A stretch of 64,000 bases of DNA from Oscillospiraceae bacterium (GCA_024404915.1 JAKSPJ010000005.1:62001-126000); one strand, 5' to 3'. Positions 43,570 through 52,624 are shown, numbered from the stretch's first letter. Made by a program: numbers and translations. The notes: generated by a model not told the origin, from the sequence alone.

Positions 43570-43806
43570 ATCGGAAGTATCTGCGCATAAAAGCAAAGGA
43601 TATGTCATAGCAGACCAATCTTCTTCAGAGAAACTGCTCTCAGGCTGAAAGGCAGTTGCTGATTCCTGCTCTGGTACCACCGTTGCTGCGGATAAGGATG
43701 AGAATGAGGAAACGCTCGGGTGGGACCGTGCGTGTTTGAGCCGTAATATATGGAACAAACCCGTACCCCGAACAGATGATGCTGTTCGAGGTATGGGATT
43801 TTTTAT
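43570..43806 (+). promoter_or_regulatory. T-box riboswitch of thrS
   Basis: The T-box core GGGTGGGACCGTGCG (43718-43732) is present; its GGGACC part pairs with the uncharged tRNA end to form the antiterminator. Upstream is a stem I-like element: cagag/ctctg enclosing aactgc/gcagtt, followed by two ACC triplets (43676-43681), plausible threonine specifiers. A terminator stem (43760-43797, gaacag-atgatg-ctgttc core) runs into TTTTTT just before the thrS ribosome site. Uncharged tRNA-Thr would allow read-through. Confidence 0.88.
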
Positions 43807-43838
43807 TTCGAGCAGAAATATAAAACGGAGGGATTATC

Positions 43839-45776
43839 ATGAAAATCGAGTTTGAAAACGCTGCCTCATTTGAAAGTGCATCTTCCATGACAGTGTACGA
43901 CGCTGCCAGGGAAGCAGGCGTACTGACCAAGGAAGTCATTGCTGCTGTCGTTGACGGACAGCCTGCTGACCTCACAAAGGAGCTGTCCTCATCTGCAAAA
44001 GTGAAACTTCTCACCTTTGCAGATGAGGAAGGCCGTCATATTTTCAACCACACTGCTGCACACGTTCTGGCACAGGCTGTCAAGCGTCTGTATCCGGATG
44101 TCAAGCTTACCATCGGCCCTGCAATTGACCGTGGATTCTACTATGATTTTGATACCGACAAACCGTTCAATGCAGATACACTGACTGCTCTGGAAGGTGC
44201 TATGAAGAAAATCGTGAAGGAAAATCTTCGCATTGAGCGCTTTGAACTGCCCAGAGATGAAGCAATCAAGCTGATGCAGGAAAAGGGTGAAACCTACAAG
44301 GTGGAACTGATTCAGGAACTGCCGGAAGGTGAAACCATCAGCTTCTACAAGCAAGGCGAATATGTAGATTTGTGCGTTGGCCCGCACCTCTTCTCCACAG
44401 GCCTGGTGAAAGCATATAAGCTCACTGCATGTACCGGCGCATACTGGAAGGGCGACCAGAACAACAAGCAGCTGACCAGAATCTACGGCATCGCTTTCCC
44501 CAACAAGGATCAGCTGAAGGAACATCTGGAGATGCTGGAAGAAGCTAAGAAGAGAGATCACAACAAGATTGGCCGTGAACTGGGTTATTTCACCACTGTT
44601 GACTATATCGGACAGGGACTGCCGATTCTGCTGCCGAAGGGTGCAAGAGTCGTTCAGCTGCTCCAGAGATGGGTTGAGGACTACGAGCAGGCAAAGGGCT
44701 GTCAGCTGACCAAAACTCCGCTTTTTGCAAAGCGTGACCTGTTCAAGATTTCCGGTCACTGGGATCACTATCTGGATGGCATGTTCGTTATGGGTGACCC
44801 TTATGATGAGGAAAAGGAGTGCTTCGCCCTCCGTCCTATGACCTGTCCGTTCCAGTATCAGGTTTATCTGAACAAGCAGCGTTCCTACAAGGAGCTGCCG
44901 ATGCGTCTGACAGAGACATCTACCCTGTTCCGTAATGAGGACAGCGGCGAAATGCACGGCTTGATTCGTGTCCGTCAGTTCACCATTTCGGAAGGCCACT
45001 TCATCATTCTCCCGGATCAGCTGGAAGAAGAATTCAAGTTCTGCCTGGAGATGGCAAAGTACATGCTGGATACCGTCGGTCTTCTGGAAGACTGCACATT
45101 CCGCTTCTCCCAGTGGGATCCCGCAAACCCGAAGAACAAGTATGAAGGTACTGCAGAACAGTGGTCTCTCGCACAGGAAGCAATGGGCAAGATTCTGGAT
45201 AACCTGGGACTGGAATATGAAATCGGCATTGATGAAGCTGCATTCTACGGCCCGAAGCTGGATATTCAGTACAAGAATGTATTCGGCAAGGAAGACACTC
45301 TGGTTACAATTCAGATTGATATGCTGCTGGCAGAACGCTTCGGCATGTACTATATCGACAAGGACGGCCAGAAGAAACTGCCTTACATCATCCACAGAAC
45401 ATCTCTCGGCTGCTACGAAAGAACTCTGGCATATCTGCTGGAAAAATATGCAGGTGTTCTTCCGCTCTGGCTGGCACCGGAACAGGTTCGTCTGCTGCCT
45501 ATCGGCGAACAGCACATGGAATATGCACAGGCATTTGCTGACCGCCTGACAGAAGCAGGCATGCGTGTCACTGTGGATAAGGAAGACCGCAACATCGGCA
45601 CAAAGATTAAGAATGCAAGACTGGACCGCATTCCCTACATGCTGATTATCGGCGACAATGAACTGGAGGCAAAGGGCGTGACAGTCCGTTCCCGCAAGGA
45701 AGGCGAGCTGGGCTGCCTGTCCCTGGATGAAACATTCAATAAGCTGATTACAGAGGTCGCAACAAAAGCAAAATAA
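43839..45776 (+). CDS. thrS: Threonyl-tRNA synthetase
   Basis: 645 aa, full length. N-terminal TGS domain (about 1-60), editing domain with HTAAHVLAQAVKRLYPD and YVDLCVGPHLFSTG, class II catalytic core with RPMTCPFQYQVY and RLTETSTLFRNEDSGEMHGL, and a C-terminal anticodon-binding domain from about residue 545. AlaX-like editing residues look intact. Ribosome site ACGGAGGG, 7 nt upstream; controlled by the T-box in front of it. Confidence 0.97.
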   Translation: MKIEFENAASFESASSMTVYDAAREAGVLTKEVIAAVVDGQPADLTKELSSSAKVKLLTFADEEGRHIFNHTAAHVLAQAVKRLYPDVKLTIGPAIDRGFYYDFDTDKPFNADTLTALEGAMKKIVKENLRIERFELPRDEAIKLMQEKGETYKVELIQELPEGETISFYKQGEYVDLCVGPHLFSTGLVKAYKLTACTGAYWKGDQNNKQLTRIYGIAFPNKDQLKEHLEMLEEAKKRDHNKIGRELGYFTTVDYIGQGLPILLPKGARVVQLLQRWVEDYEQAKGCQLTKTPLFAKRDLFKISGHWDHYLDGMFVMGDPYDEEKECFALRPMTCPFQYQVYLNKQRSYKELPMRLTETSTLFRNEDSGEMHGLIRVRQFTISEGHFIILPDQLEEEFKFCLEMAKYMLDTVGLLEDCTFRFSQWDPANPKNKYEGTAEQWSLAQEAMGKILDNLGLEYEIGIDEAAFYGPKLDIQYKNVFGKEDTLVTIQIDMLLAERFGMYYIDKDGQKKLPYIIHRTSLGCYERTLAYLLEKYAGVLPLWLAPEQVRLLPIGEQHMEYAQAFADRLTEAGMRVTVDKEDRNIGTKIKNARLDRIPYMLIIGDNELEAKGVTVRSRKEGELGCLSLDETFNKLITEVATKAK

Positions 45777-45794
45777 CGGCGAAACCGCCTATGA

Positions 45795-45832
45795 AAAGTC
45801 AATCACATCTTTAGGGATGTGGTTGACTTTTT
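45795..45832 (+). terminator. Terminator of thrS
   Basis: Stem aagtcaa.cacatc / gatgtggttgactt with a T run (TTTTTTT). The mgtE -35 box (TTGACT, 45823-45828) is part of its 3' arm. Confidence 0.85.
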
Positions 45833-45851
45833 TTGTGAAATGTGATATAAT
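45823..45851 (+). promoter_or_regulatory. Promoter of mgtE, overlapping the thrS terminator
   Basis: TTGACT (45823-45828), a 17-nt spacer and TATAAT (45846-45851). The expected start near 45858 gives a leader of about 260 nt. Confidence 0.75.
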
Positions 45852-45857
45852 AGAAAA

Positions 45858-46118
45858 GTGGGTGTTTCCACTTAATTTCAATTCGCAAAGTGAGGTGAGG
45901 AATGTGGCAAACGGTGACAGTTGTGGCTCAAACGGGCAATTACCGCAGCAATGGATGCATGAAGGCCGGGATATGACAGACTATTTGTCATGTTCCAAAG
46001 AATTATTCATCTTTTATGCATTGTGCGGAGTGTCTTGATGTGTCACACACAAGGCGATAGCATGCCCATTTGTCCGGTACTGTCATGAGATCTTGAGATT
46101 TCATGAAAACGGAGGATA
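45858..46118 (+). promoter_or_regulatory. Long structured 5' leader of mgtE, candidate Mg2+-responsive RNA
   Basis: About 260 nt with no convincing frame. Hairpins seen: aagtgg/ccactt (45855-45872), cttg.tgtgt/acaca.caag (46034-46053), and tcatgagatc-ttga-gatttcatga (46083-46106, 10 bp), which ends 4 nt before the GGAGG of mgtE. AGGTGAGG at 45893-45900 matches a conserved element of the M-box that controls mgtE in Bacilli, but the rest of the M-box consensus is not visible. It is either a divergent M-box or another RNA class. Confidence 0.45.
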
Positions 46119-46120
46119 TA

Positions 46121-47560
46121 ATGGAAGAAGAGATGATTCAACAGGGTTTTGCTGCAGAGTCCGCCGCAGCCGCAGTAAAGCCGGATTACGAAAACGAAAT
46201 CATTCAGATTATTCGCAGCAATGACTCCCCCAGAGCCATGCTGATGAAACTGGAGGATTATCACGCAAATGATATTGCGGAAATCATTGAAAGACTGAGC
46301 TCACAAGAGCGAAAAAAACTAGTCCGCATCAGTACGGTTCCCATGCTGGCAGAGGTGTTTGAACATCTGGAAGAAAAGGCCGTGGGTGCCATTTTAAATG
46401 AAACTGATATTCAAAAAGCGGCAAGCGTCATTGCAGAGCTGGAAACGGATACCGCACTGAATGTTCTGCGTGAAACGGAAAAAACACGCCGTGAATTACT
46501 GATTGAAATGCTGCCGCCGGATATCCGCAGCGAAATCCGCATGCTGGCTTCCTTTGATGAAGATGAAATCGGAAGCAAAATGACCACGAACTGCATTGTA
46601 ATCCGTGAGAACCTCAGTGTAAAAGAGGCCATGAGTGAATTGGTGCGGCAGGCAGAGGAAAACGATAATATCACTACACTGTTTGTGGTGGATGAAACCG
46701 GTACCTACTATGGTGCAATGGATCTGAAGGATCTGATCACTGCACGAAAAACGGTGCCACTGGAACGTCTGATTTCCACGTCTTTCCCTTATGTATATGC
46801 GCATGAGGCGATTGATGACTGTATTGAAAAGCTGAAGGACTATTCCGAAAATACGATTCCTGTCCTGGATAACAGCAATCAGTTTCTTGGAGTAATTACT
46901 GCTGCAAGTATCATTGAAGTTGTGGATGAGGAAATGGGCGAAGACTATGCAAAATTTGCAGGTCTGACCGCAGAAGAAGACCTGAAGGAGCCCCTTCTGC
47001 ACAGTATGCGGAAACGTCTGCCCTGGCTGATTGTGCTGCTGGCCCTGGGCATGCTGGTTTCAGGCGTTGTGGGTATTTTTGAGCGTGTCATTTCTCAGCT
47101 GACGCTGATTATTGCATTCCAGTCACTGATTCTGGACATGGCTGGTAACGTGGGCACACAGTCTCTTGCAGTTACAATTCGTGTGCTGATGGATGAAACA
47201 CTGACATTTCGCCAGAAAACGCAGCTCGTCATAAAGGAAGTGCGTGTCGGCCTCTGCAACGGCCTGCTGCTTGGTTCACTTTCATTTCTCTGCGTTGGGC
47301 TGTATATTATGATATTCAAGCAAAAAACAGCCATGTTTTCTTTTGCCGTATCAGGATGCATCGGCATTTCCCTGCTGATCGCTATGCTGATTTCCAGTGC
47401 AGTAGGCACACTGATTCCTCTGTTTTTCAAAAAAATCAAAGTTGACCCGGCTGTTGCATCCGGTCCCCTGATTACAACAGTCAACGACCTGGTAGCCGTT
47501 ATCACTTACTACGGCATGAGCTGGATTCTGTTGCTGAATATCCTGCATCTGCAGTCATAA
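46121..47560 (+). CDS. mgtE: Magnesium transporter MgtE
   Basis: 479 aa from the ATG at 46121 (GGAGG 5 nt upstream). Cytosolic N domain (about 30-130), a CBS pair (about 135-255; MTTNCIVIRENLSVKEAM, then SFPYVYAHEAIDDCIEKL), a connecting helix and five membrane helices to the end, with GNVGTQSLAVTIR and the pore/Mg2+ motif PLITTVNDL. Full length. It forms a dimeric Mg2+ channel gated by cytosolic Mg2+. Confidence 0.95.
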   Translation: MEEEMIQQGFAAESAAAAVKPDYENEIIQIIRSNDSPRAMLMKLEDYHANDIAEIIERLSSQERKKLVRISTVPMLAEVFEHLEEKAVGAILNETDIQKAASVIAELETDTALNVLRETEKTRRELLIEMLPPDIRSEIRMLASFDEDEIGSKMTTNCIVIRENLSVKEAMSELVRQAEENDNITTLFVVDETGTYYGAMDLKDLITARKTVPLERLISTSFPYVYAHEAIDDCIEKLKDYSENTIPVLDNSNQFLGVITAASIIEVVDEEMGEDYAKFAGLTAEEDLKEPLLHSMRKRLPWLIVLLALGMLVSGVVGIFERVISQLTLIIAFQSLILDMAGNVGTQSLAVTIRVLMDETLTFRQKTQLVIKEVRVGLCNGLLLGSLSFLCVGLYIMIFKQKTAMFSFAVSGCIGISLLIAMLISSAVGTLIPLFFKKIKVDPAVASGPLITTVNDLVAVITYYGMSWILLLNILHLQS

Positions 47561-47576
47561 AGGAAGGAATATTGCT

Positions 47577-48092
47577 ATGCTTTTTCAAGGTTCATTCAAT
47601 CATAAAATGTCACCATTGGCAATCGTTCTGATTCTTGCCATTGTACTCCTGTCCGGCGGCTTTACTATAATAACATGGGATGGCTTTTCTCTCGTTCTGG
47701 CAGCAATTTTACTGCTGTTCTGCGCTCTCCCGATTGGAGCTATCGTTGCTGTGCATCTTTTAAATGAATCCCATGCTGCACAGAACAAGCTGGAGCTTTA
47801 TGCAGACCACATTGATCTGAAAATGATACAGTCTCTCAACGGTGCTGTCATCAGAGAGCAGATTCCTCTGGCAGATGTGTCCTCTGTCGATCAGATTTCC
47901 GCCAATGAAATCTGTATCGTAACCTCCGGCAGACGTTTTAAGGTCCGGAATCTTCAGAACGCCGCAGATTTTACTGATGCCGCAATCCATCAGCTGAATC
48001 AGTATCGCAGCGCAATGATGCAGCAGCAGGGAATGCAAATGCCGATGAATCAGACAACAATGAACAATAACCAGCAGATGATGATGCAATAA
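47577..48092 (+). CDS. Small membrane protein with PH-like domain
   Basis: 171 aa. Two helices (about 12-32 and 38-60) are followed by a beta-rich cytoplasmic domain (KLELYADHIDLKMI...IVTSGRRFKVRNL) that resembles bacterial PH-like folds, and a Gln/Met-rich tail (MQQQGMQMPMNQTTMNNNQ). Lies 16 nt after mgtE, so probably in its transcript. The family is not recognised. Confidence 0.65.
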   Translation: MLFQGSFNHKMSPLAIVLILAIVLLSGGFTIITWDGFSLVLAAILLLFCALPIGAIVAVHLLNESHAAQNKLELYADHIDLKMIQSLNGAVIREQIPLADVSSVDQISANEICIVTSGRRFKVRNLQNAADFTDAAIHQLNQYRSAMMQQQGMQMPMNQTTMNNNQQMMMQ

Positions 48093-48101
48093 TCAGATAT
48101 G

Positions 48102-48138
48102 AATGCCATATTCAGTTTACGGGATATGGCATTTTTTT
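48102..48138 (+). terminator. Terminator of the mgtE transcript
   Basis: Stem aatgccatat / atatggcatt (48102-48133) followed by TTTTT. Confidence 0.85.
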
Positions 48139-48149
48139 AGGGGGTTATT

Positions 48150-49772
48150 ATGAAAAAATTATTTATCAGACTGATATCAGCGGTATTGACGATGCTGCTG
48201 TGTGTCACTGTTTTTCCGTGGAAAGAGGCAGATACGCTGAAAGGCAATGCTGCAGATGGAAGACTGTACAATCAATATGATCCTTACTGGAAAACCATTG
48301 TTTATACACAATACTCTTCATCCGGTAGTTCTATGTATTCATCCGGATGCGGCATTTTTTCTTTCTGCAATGCCATGTATGCACTGAACAGCACCGTACT
48401 GGAGCCAACGGAATTGGCAGAATGGGGCATCAAAAACAAAGGCTATCGTCCCGGATCGGGTGGGCTTTACCGGGATGATTTCTACAAGAATGTTGAAGAA
48501 GAATGGGGCGAAAAGGCGAGTTTTCATATTGAAGCAAAACAATATGGAACTGTGAAGGATGCCGCACTGAAAAACCATCTGAAAAACGGCGGCACCGCTG
48601 TCATTCATGTAACCGGTCATTTTATGGCACTCAGCGGTTACAATCAGAGTGCTGACATGTTCCATGTGCTGGAAAGTGCGGTCTCATCCTCCAGAAATCT
48701 CGCTGCGGACAGCTGGGTTACTTCTGAAAAGCTGCAGACAGGAAAAACCGCTGTTGACTGGTATGTGCTGTTTTCTTCCACCAAAGCTCCAACCTATGCA
48801 AAGGTTTCCCTTGAGAAGTCCATCTATGGCGTCAATGAACCAATCTGTTTTGAAATGGTGAATGATGAGCGCAGCTATTACGGTCTCGGTATCAATAACG
48901 ACAAATCGGAACGACTCATCACGCTGTATGAAAATGAACGCTGGGCAGGTGTCACACGCCATCTGACTGCTGAACTGGAAAAACCGGGCACCTATTCTGC
49001 CTATATCACGGCAAGGAATGAGTTGGGCATGATTGACAGCACACCGCTGCTGTTCTATGTGTATGATGAAGCCCCTTCCGATGCCGATCTGGAATGCATC
49101 TCTCAGGGCCGTGTGGGGGAAGAGCCTGTAAAATTCTCCATCAGCGGACAGATTGCAACCTCCTATGCCATCGAATGCATCAGCGAAACCGGACAGGTTT
49201 TCCATATCGCATCAGACGAATTTGAAATGATAAGCGGAGAAACCGTTGTTGCCTGGGAGCCGGAATATCCCGGAAAATATACCTGCACCCTGACATTGGG
49301 CAATTATATCGGCACTTGCACATCAGATGCCATTGATATCACCGTTGCAGGAACCGTTCCTGTTTATCTGAATGACGGCTGGAACGATACACAGTGCATT
49401 TCACTGGAATACGGCAATCCCATCGGTACATTGCCTGAGCCAGAACATCTTGGATACAAGATGCTGGGATGGTTTACAGCGGCAGACGAAAGCGGCAGAC
49501 AAATACAGGAACAGGATTTGCTCCTCCAGCCTTCAGAACAGACCTATTATGCACATTGGGAAAAGCTGCCTCCCCTCAAAGCAGACATGAACGACGATTA
49601 TCAGATTGATTTGCAGGATGTCGGACTGTTCATGCAACTGTTAACACAGAATAAAAACGACACTTTTAACGAGACAGTTCTGGAAAATGCCGACACCAAT
49701 GATGACGGCATCATCGACCTGACAGACCTTGCCTATATGATGCAGTTGATTCTTTCCCCTGCTGCTGAATAA
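48150..49772 (+). CDS. Secreted C39-like cysteine protease with InlB-type repeat and dockerin
   Basis: 540 aa. A signal peptide covers 1-27 or so. A papain-like peptidase C39-type domain (about 40-205) has SSGCGIFSFCNAMYAL (Cys) and VIHVTGHFMALSGY (His). Two Ig-like beta regions (about 215-400) follow, then an InlB B-repeat-like segment (LGYKMLGWFTAADESG, YYAHW; about 430-470). A C-terminal dockerin (about 478-536) has Ca loops DMNDDYQIDLQDV and DTNDDGIIDLTDL. The dockerin predicts attachment to a cohesin scaffold; cohesin-bound proteases are uncommon. It starts 11 nt after a terminator, so its promoter must overlap the upstream gene. Confidence 0.78.
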   Translation: MKKLFIRLISAVLTMLLCVTVFPWKEADTLKGNAADGRLYNQYDPYWKTIVYTQYSSSGSSMYSSGCGIFSFCNAMYALNSTVLEPTELAEWGIKNKGYRPGSGGLYRDDFYKNVEEEWGEKASFHIEAKQYGTVKDAALKNHLKNGGTAVIHVTGHFMALSGYNQSADMFHVLESAVSSSRNLAADSWVTSEKLQTGKTAVDWYVLFSSTKAPTYAKVSLEKSIYGVNEPICFEMVNDERSYYGLGINNDKSERLITLYENERWAGVTRHLTAELEKPGTYSAYITARNELGMIDSTPLLFYVYDEAPSDADLECISQGRVGEEPVKFSISGQIATSYAIECISETGQVFHIASDEFEMISGETVVAWEPEYPGKYTCTLTLGNYIGTCTSDAIDITVAGTVPVYLNDGWNDTQCISLEYGNPIGTLPEPEHLGYKMLGWFTAADESGRQIQEQDLLLQPSEQTYYAHWEKLPPLKADMNDDYQIDLQDVGLFMQLLTQNKNDTFNETVLENADTNDDGIIDLTDLAYMMQLILSPAAE

Positions 49773-49827
49773 AAGAGAATCACTTTCAAAAAGGGACTCT
49801 GAGAATCTGATATCCATATAAAATTTT

Positions 49828-49862
49828 CAGGCTGTGCACCAAGAGACTGCACAGCCTGTTTC
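49828..49862. terminator. Convergent terminator
   Basis: Perfect 11-bp stem caggctgtgca / tgcacagcctg followed by tttct; reversed, it is preceded by aaaatt and so works for the minus-strand gene at 49928 too. Confidence 0.75.
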
Positions 49863-49927
49863 TATTCCTGTAGTTGTTTCTGTCAGCCGCTGCGGAAATG
49901 ACAGCAACCATCTGTTTTCGTTGTGAA

Positions 49928-51031
49928 TTATTTCTTATATCTACATTCAATGTACTTTGCTGCCCAGGCTTCATCTCTATTAGTATCGTATTCAGACATC
50001 TGGCAGTCATTGTACAAATCATCCGCTGTTTCAAGTATAATCTCGCTTAATTCGAGATTCTCCTTGTATTTTTGGGGAATATTCGCATAGCCAATATATG
50101 TTCCCAATATATTTCCAAGAACCGCACCCGTAGAGTCACTGTCCCCATTATGGTTAACGGCAGTAACAACTGCTTTTTCAAAATCGTCTGCATATTTCAG
50201 GGCACAGTATACGGCAATGGCCAGTGTCTCCTCAGCAACCCATCCTTCTCCTAATTGATGAATGGCATCAAGATCATTGTCGGAGGTCTCTGCCAGGCTA
50301 ATTGCTTTGTTGATCAATGCCGTAAAATAATCAATATGCTTTGAACCACGGAACATTTTTTCCGTGCATTTTAACGCATCAGCAACTGCTTCTTTGATTG
50401 TGACAGGCTCCTCAACCAGTTTTCTGATGATATGAACCAGAGCCGCAGAAGGGATATATCCCAATTCATGTCCATGCGTACATGCGGATGCTTTTGCTCC
50501 GATTAAATCTGATTTTTCATAGCTCATGGATTTTTCGGAAAAATACAGACCAATCGGTGCAACTCTCATGATACCGCCGCAGCCTTTGCTGTCATTAATT
50601 GGTCTTTCAATAGTACCTTCGCAGCCATTGCTGATCGCATTCATGCATGTGATTCCCGGAGCTCGTCTGCTGTAAAGCTCCGGTATATCCAACAGCCATG
50701 ATTCCTGATATGTGTCAGTAATCGGGTATCTTTCTGTCTGTGTCCGATACCAGCATTTATACATGATACTGATATAGGAATCGTATTCGCCCATGATTCC
50801 ACGCATCATGCCTCTTGTTGTTCCTACAAGAAGACCATTGGCTGTAAATAAAGTCATCTGTGTATCATCAGAAATCAAGGCTTTTCCATGTGTCAGCGCA
50901 TAATCTGTAATACCCTTTTCTCCGTATCTTCTGAATATTTCTGCTTCGCGGAGAAACTCCACCGCATATCCGAGTGCATCGCCCGCAGCGCCGCCAATGA
51001 GACAGCCTCTGAATTTATCAATGTTTTTCAT
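49928..51031 (-). CDS. ADP-ribosylglycohydrolase family protein
   Basis: 367 aa from the ATG at 51031 (GGGG 7 nt upstream). DraG/ARH fold: FRGCLIGGAAGDALGYAVEF, SDDTQMTLFTANG (first metal Asp pair) and NHNGDSDSTGAVLGNILG (second). These enzymes remove ADP-ribose from modified residues or from free ADP-ribose derivatives. Single gene; no ADP-ribosyltransferase is seen nearby, so the substrate is unknown. Confidence 0.9.
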   Translation of the reverse strand: MKNIDKFRGCLIGGAAGDALGYAVEFLREAEIFRRYGEKGITDYALTHGKALISDDTQMTLFTANGLLVGTTRGMMRGIMGEYDSYISIMYKCWYRTQTERYPITDTYQESWLLDIPELYSRRAPGITCMNAISNGCEGTIERPINDSKGCGGIMRVAPIGLYFSEKSMSYEKSDLIGAKASACTHGHELGYIPSAALVHIIRKLVEEPVTIKEAVADALKCTEKMFRGSKHIDYFTALINKAISLAETSDNDLDAIHQLGEGWVAEETLAIAVYCALKYADDFEKAVVTAVNHNGDSDSTGAVLGNILGTYIGYANIPQKYKENLELSEIILETADDLYNDCQMSEYDTNRDEAWAAKYIECRYKK

Positions 51032-51197
51032 AATCATTCCCCTTTATCTTCTTTTTCGGTTTCAATCTCTGCATGTACGCTGTGCGGCACGATGAAATCT
51101 GTCACACAGTGTAAAGCATTCTGTAACACAACCTCTGTTTTAATTATACACGCAATCTCCTAAAAATGCAAGTGCCATTTCATAATTCTTGTTGTCT

Positions 51198-51638
51198 TTA
51201 AGAATCCCTGCCTGTTTCATATCGGCTTGTGCCCCACCAGCCCGGCATCAGTTCTTTCAGCGTTATGGTTTTTCTTTTTTCGTAGTCTGACATAATTTCC
51301 ATATTTCTGTTTTCATAGGAAAGCTGCATCAGAAATTCACGGCAGGCACCGCAGGGCATTCCGCTGCCTTCAATCATTTCACAGGGCGGTGCATCACGGA
51401 ATGCAATCATTCTTTTTATGACTGTCTGCCCGCTGCTGATATACATATTCAGTGCAGCAACTCGTTCTGCACAGAGGTTCATAACACCGCTGCAGCCCTC
51501 TATACAAAAGCCGATAAACAGATCTCCGTTTTCCGCTTCAATGGCGCATACAACATGATGTGCCGTGACAAAGGGAGAAACATCCGTCGGGTGATATTCC
51601 GCTTTCGCACGTTCATATAGTTTTTCCCAGATATCCAT
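51198..51638 (-). CDS. Cytidine deaminase-like protein
   Basis: 146 aa from the ATG at 51638 (AAAGGA 8 nt upstream). Zinc and catalytic residues: CAERVAALNM (Cys-Ala-Glu) and PCGACREFL. The general fold is that of homotetrameric Cdd or blasticidin-deaminase-like enzymes. It converts cytidine or a related base to the uridine form. The C-terminal 30 residues (LKELMPGWWG) match the Cdd end. Confidence 0.85.
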   Translation of the reverse strand: MDIWEKLYERAKAEYHPTDVSPFVTAHHVVCAIEAENGDLFIGFCIEGCSGVMNLCAERVAALNMYISSGQTVIKRMIAFRDAPPCEMIEGSGMPCGACREFLMQLSYENRNMEIMSDYEKRKTITLKELMPGWWGTSRYETGRDS

Positions 51639-51711
51639 TTTCTTATTCCTTTCTTTCATGGAAACAGCACAAAAATCTGCGCTGCATTTTTAGGCAATTA
51701 TGCGATAAACT

Positions 51712-51740
51712 ATTGACTTATTCTTCATTTTCGTGTATAA
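51712..51740 (+). promoter_or_regulatory. Promoter of the 186-aa membrane protein gene
   Basis: TTGACT (51712-51717), a 17-nt spacer and TATAAT (51735-51740). Confidence 0.75.
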
Positions 51741-51821
51741 TCAAAATGTCGCTGTATTCACAAACATCTGCGGCATTTGGCTTTCACAGAACCAAAACTG
51801 TCATATCATCAGAGGTGTAAT

Positions 51822-52382
51822 ATGAAATTTAACATTAAGCACGAAGAAACATGGGTTCCGATTTTTGCAATCCTGTCATTTGCAGCTTTTATGGGCTCTT
51901 TATTTGTGTCTGCATTTTTCATTCAGATGCCGGTCCGCTCCCTGCAGCTCATTGGATTTCTCATGAGTCTGCTGGGTCCGCTCTGCATGATTCTGGGAGT
52001 TCTGATTCTCATCATAGAAAAAAAAGTGGGCACAACCGTCTCCATTGAAGCGGATGGTATCTGTATCCGTCATTTGTTCATTCCTAAGAGAATTCGCATG
52101 GATCAGATCAGTTCCCTGCAAATAGAACACTATGAGCGAAACAGCCGCAGAAACGGCTTTATGGTTCGTCCCCGTGCAGGCGGCGGTTATCATTTTCTGG
52201 AAAAGCGTCTGCAAATGACGATTCACCTGAACAATGGAAAATCCGTTGTTCTGAATGATTCTGCTACCATTGTTCATCTCAATCCGATACTGACAATAAC
52301 CGGCAGCTCCCATGAATATCTGCCCGATGAGGCGGTGCCGCTATATATGGTATACATCACGATGATGTCCATGCACCCATAA
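51822..52382 (+). CDS. Small membrane protein with PH-like domain
   Basis: 186 aa from the ATG at 51822 (AGAGGTG 5 nt upstream). Two helices (about 11-30 and 38-64), then a beta-rich domain (TTVSIEADGICIRHLFIPKR, IRMDQISSLQIEHY). Same layout as the gene at 47577, so possibly a distant paralogue. Family not recognised. It has its own promoter and terminator. Confidence 0.65.
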   Translation: MKFNIKHEETWVPIFAILSFAAFMGSLFVSAFFIQMPVRSLQLIGFLMSLLGPLCMILGVLILIIEKKVGTTVSIEADGICIRHLFIPKRIRMDQISSLQIEHYERNSRRNGFMVRPRAGGGYHFLEKRLQMTIHLNNGKSVVLNDSATIVHLNPILTITGSSHEYLPDEAVPLYMVYITMMSMHP

Positions 52383-52411
52383 AGTTCAGAGGCTGCATCA
52401 TAATTCAGCGA

Positions 52412-52446
52412 AAAAAGGCTGTGCAAAACTGCACAGCCTTTCTCTT
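52412..52446 (+). terminator. Terminator of the 186-aa gene
   Basis: Perfect stem aaaggctgtgc / gcacagccttt with a 6-nt loop (52415-52442), followed by ctcttta. Confidence 0.8.
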
Positions 52447-52590
52447 TATTCCTCCTCAAAGGAAAAGAGTTCCTCCACCATCACTTTAGAGAATTTCACA
52501 AATACGAGTAACATTTCTTGTTGAAAGTGATATATATGTAACACAAAGTGAGGGTGAATCAATATGAATCAGAATAGCTGTATAAAAGAT

Positions 52591-52624
52591 GTCGTTCCGT
52601 TGACGCAGCATTCAACGGAACGAC
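52591..52624 (-). terminator. Terminator of the xylose operon
   Basis: Perfect 13-bp stem gtcgttccgttga / tcaacggaacgac with an 8-nt loop, followed on the minus strand by atctttta. It lies 41 nt after the last permease gene. Confidence 0.8.

Noticed and set aside
43989..45515. 508-codon minus-strand frame inside thrS
   Set aside because: Antisense shadow of thrS codon bias.
45858..46118. Standard M-box riboswitch call for the mgtE leader
   Set aside because: Only the AGGTGAGG element matches; the conserved GCUGCCGCCC and GACGCCAAUGGGU segments were not found.
48950..49000. Extra dockerin or cohesin modules in the C39 protein or elsewhere
   Set aside because: Only three dockerins (at 25795, 49590 and 63415) have paired Ca loops; no cohesin domain was seen.
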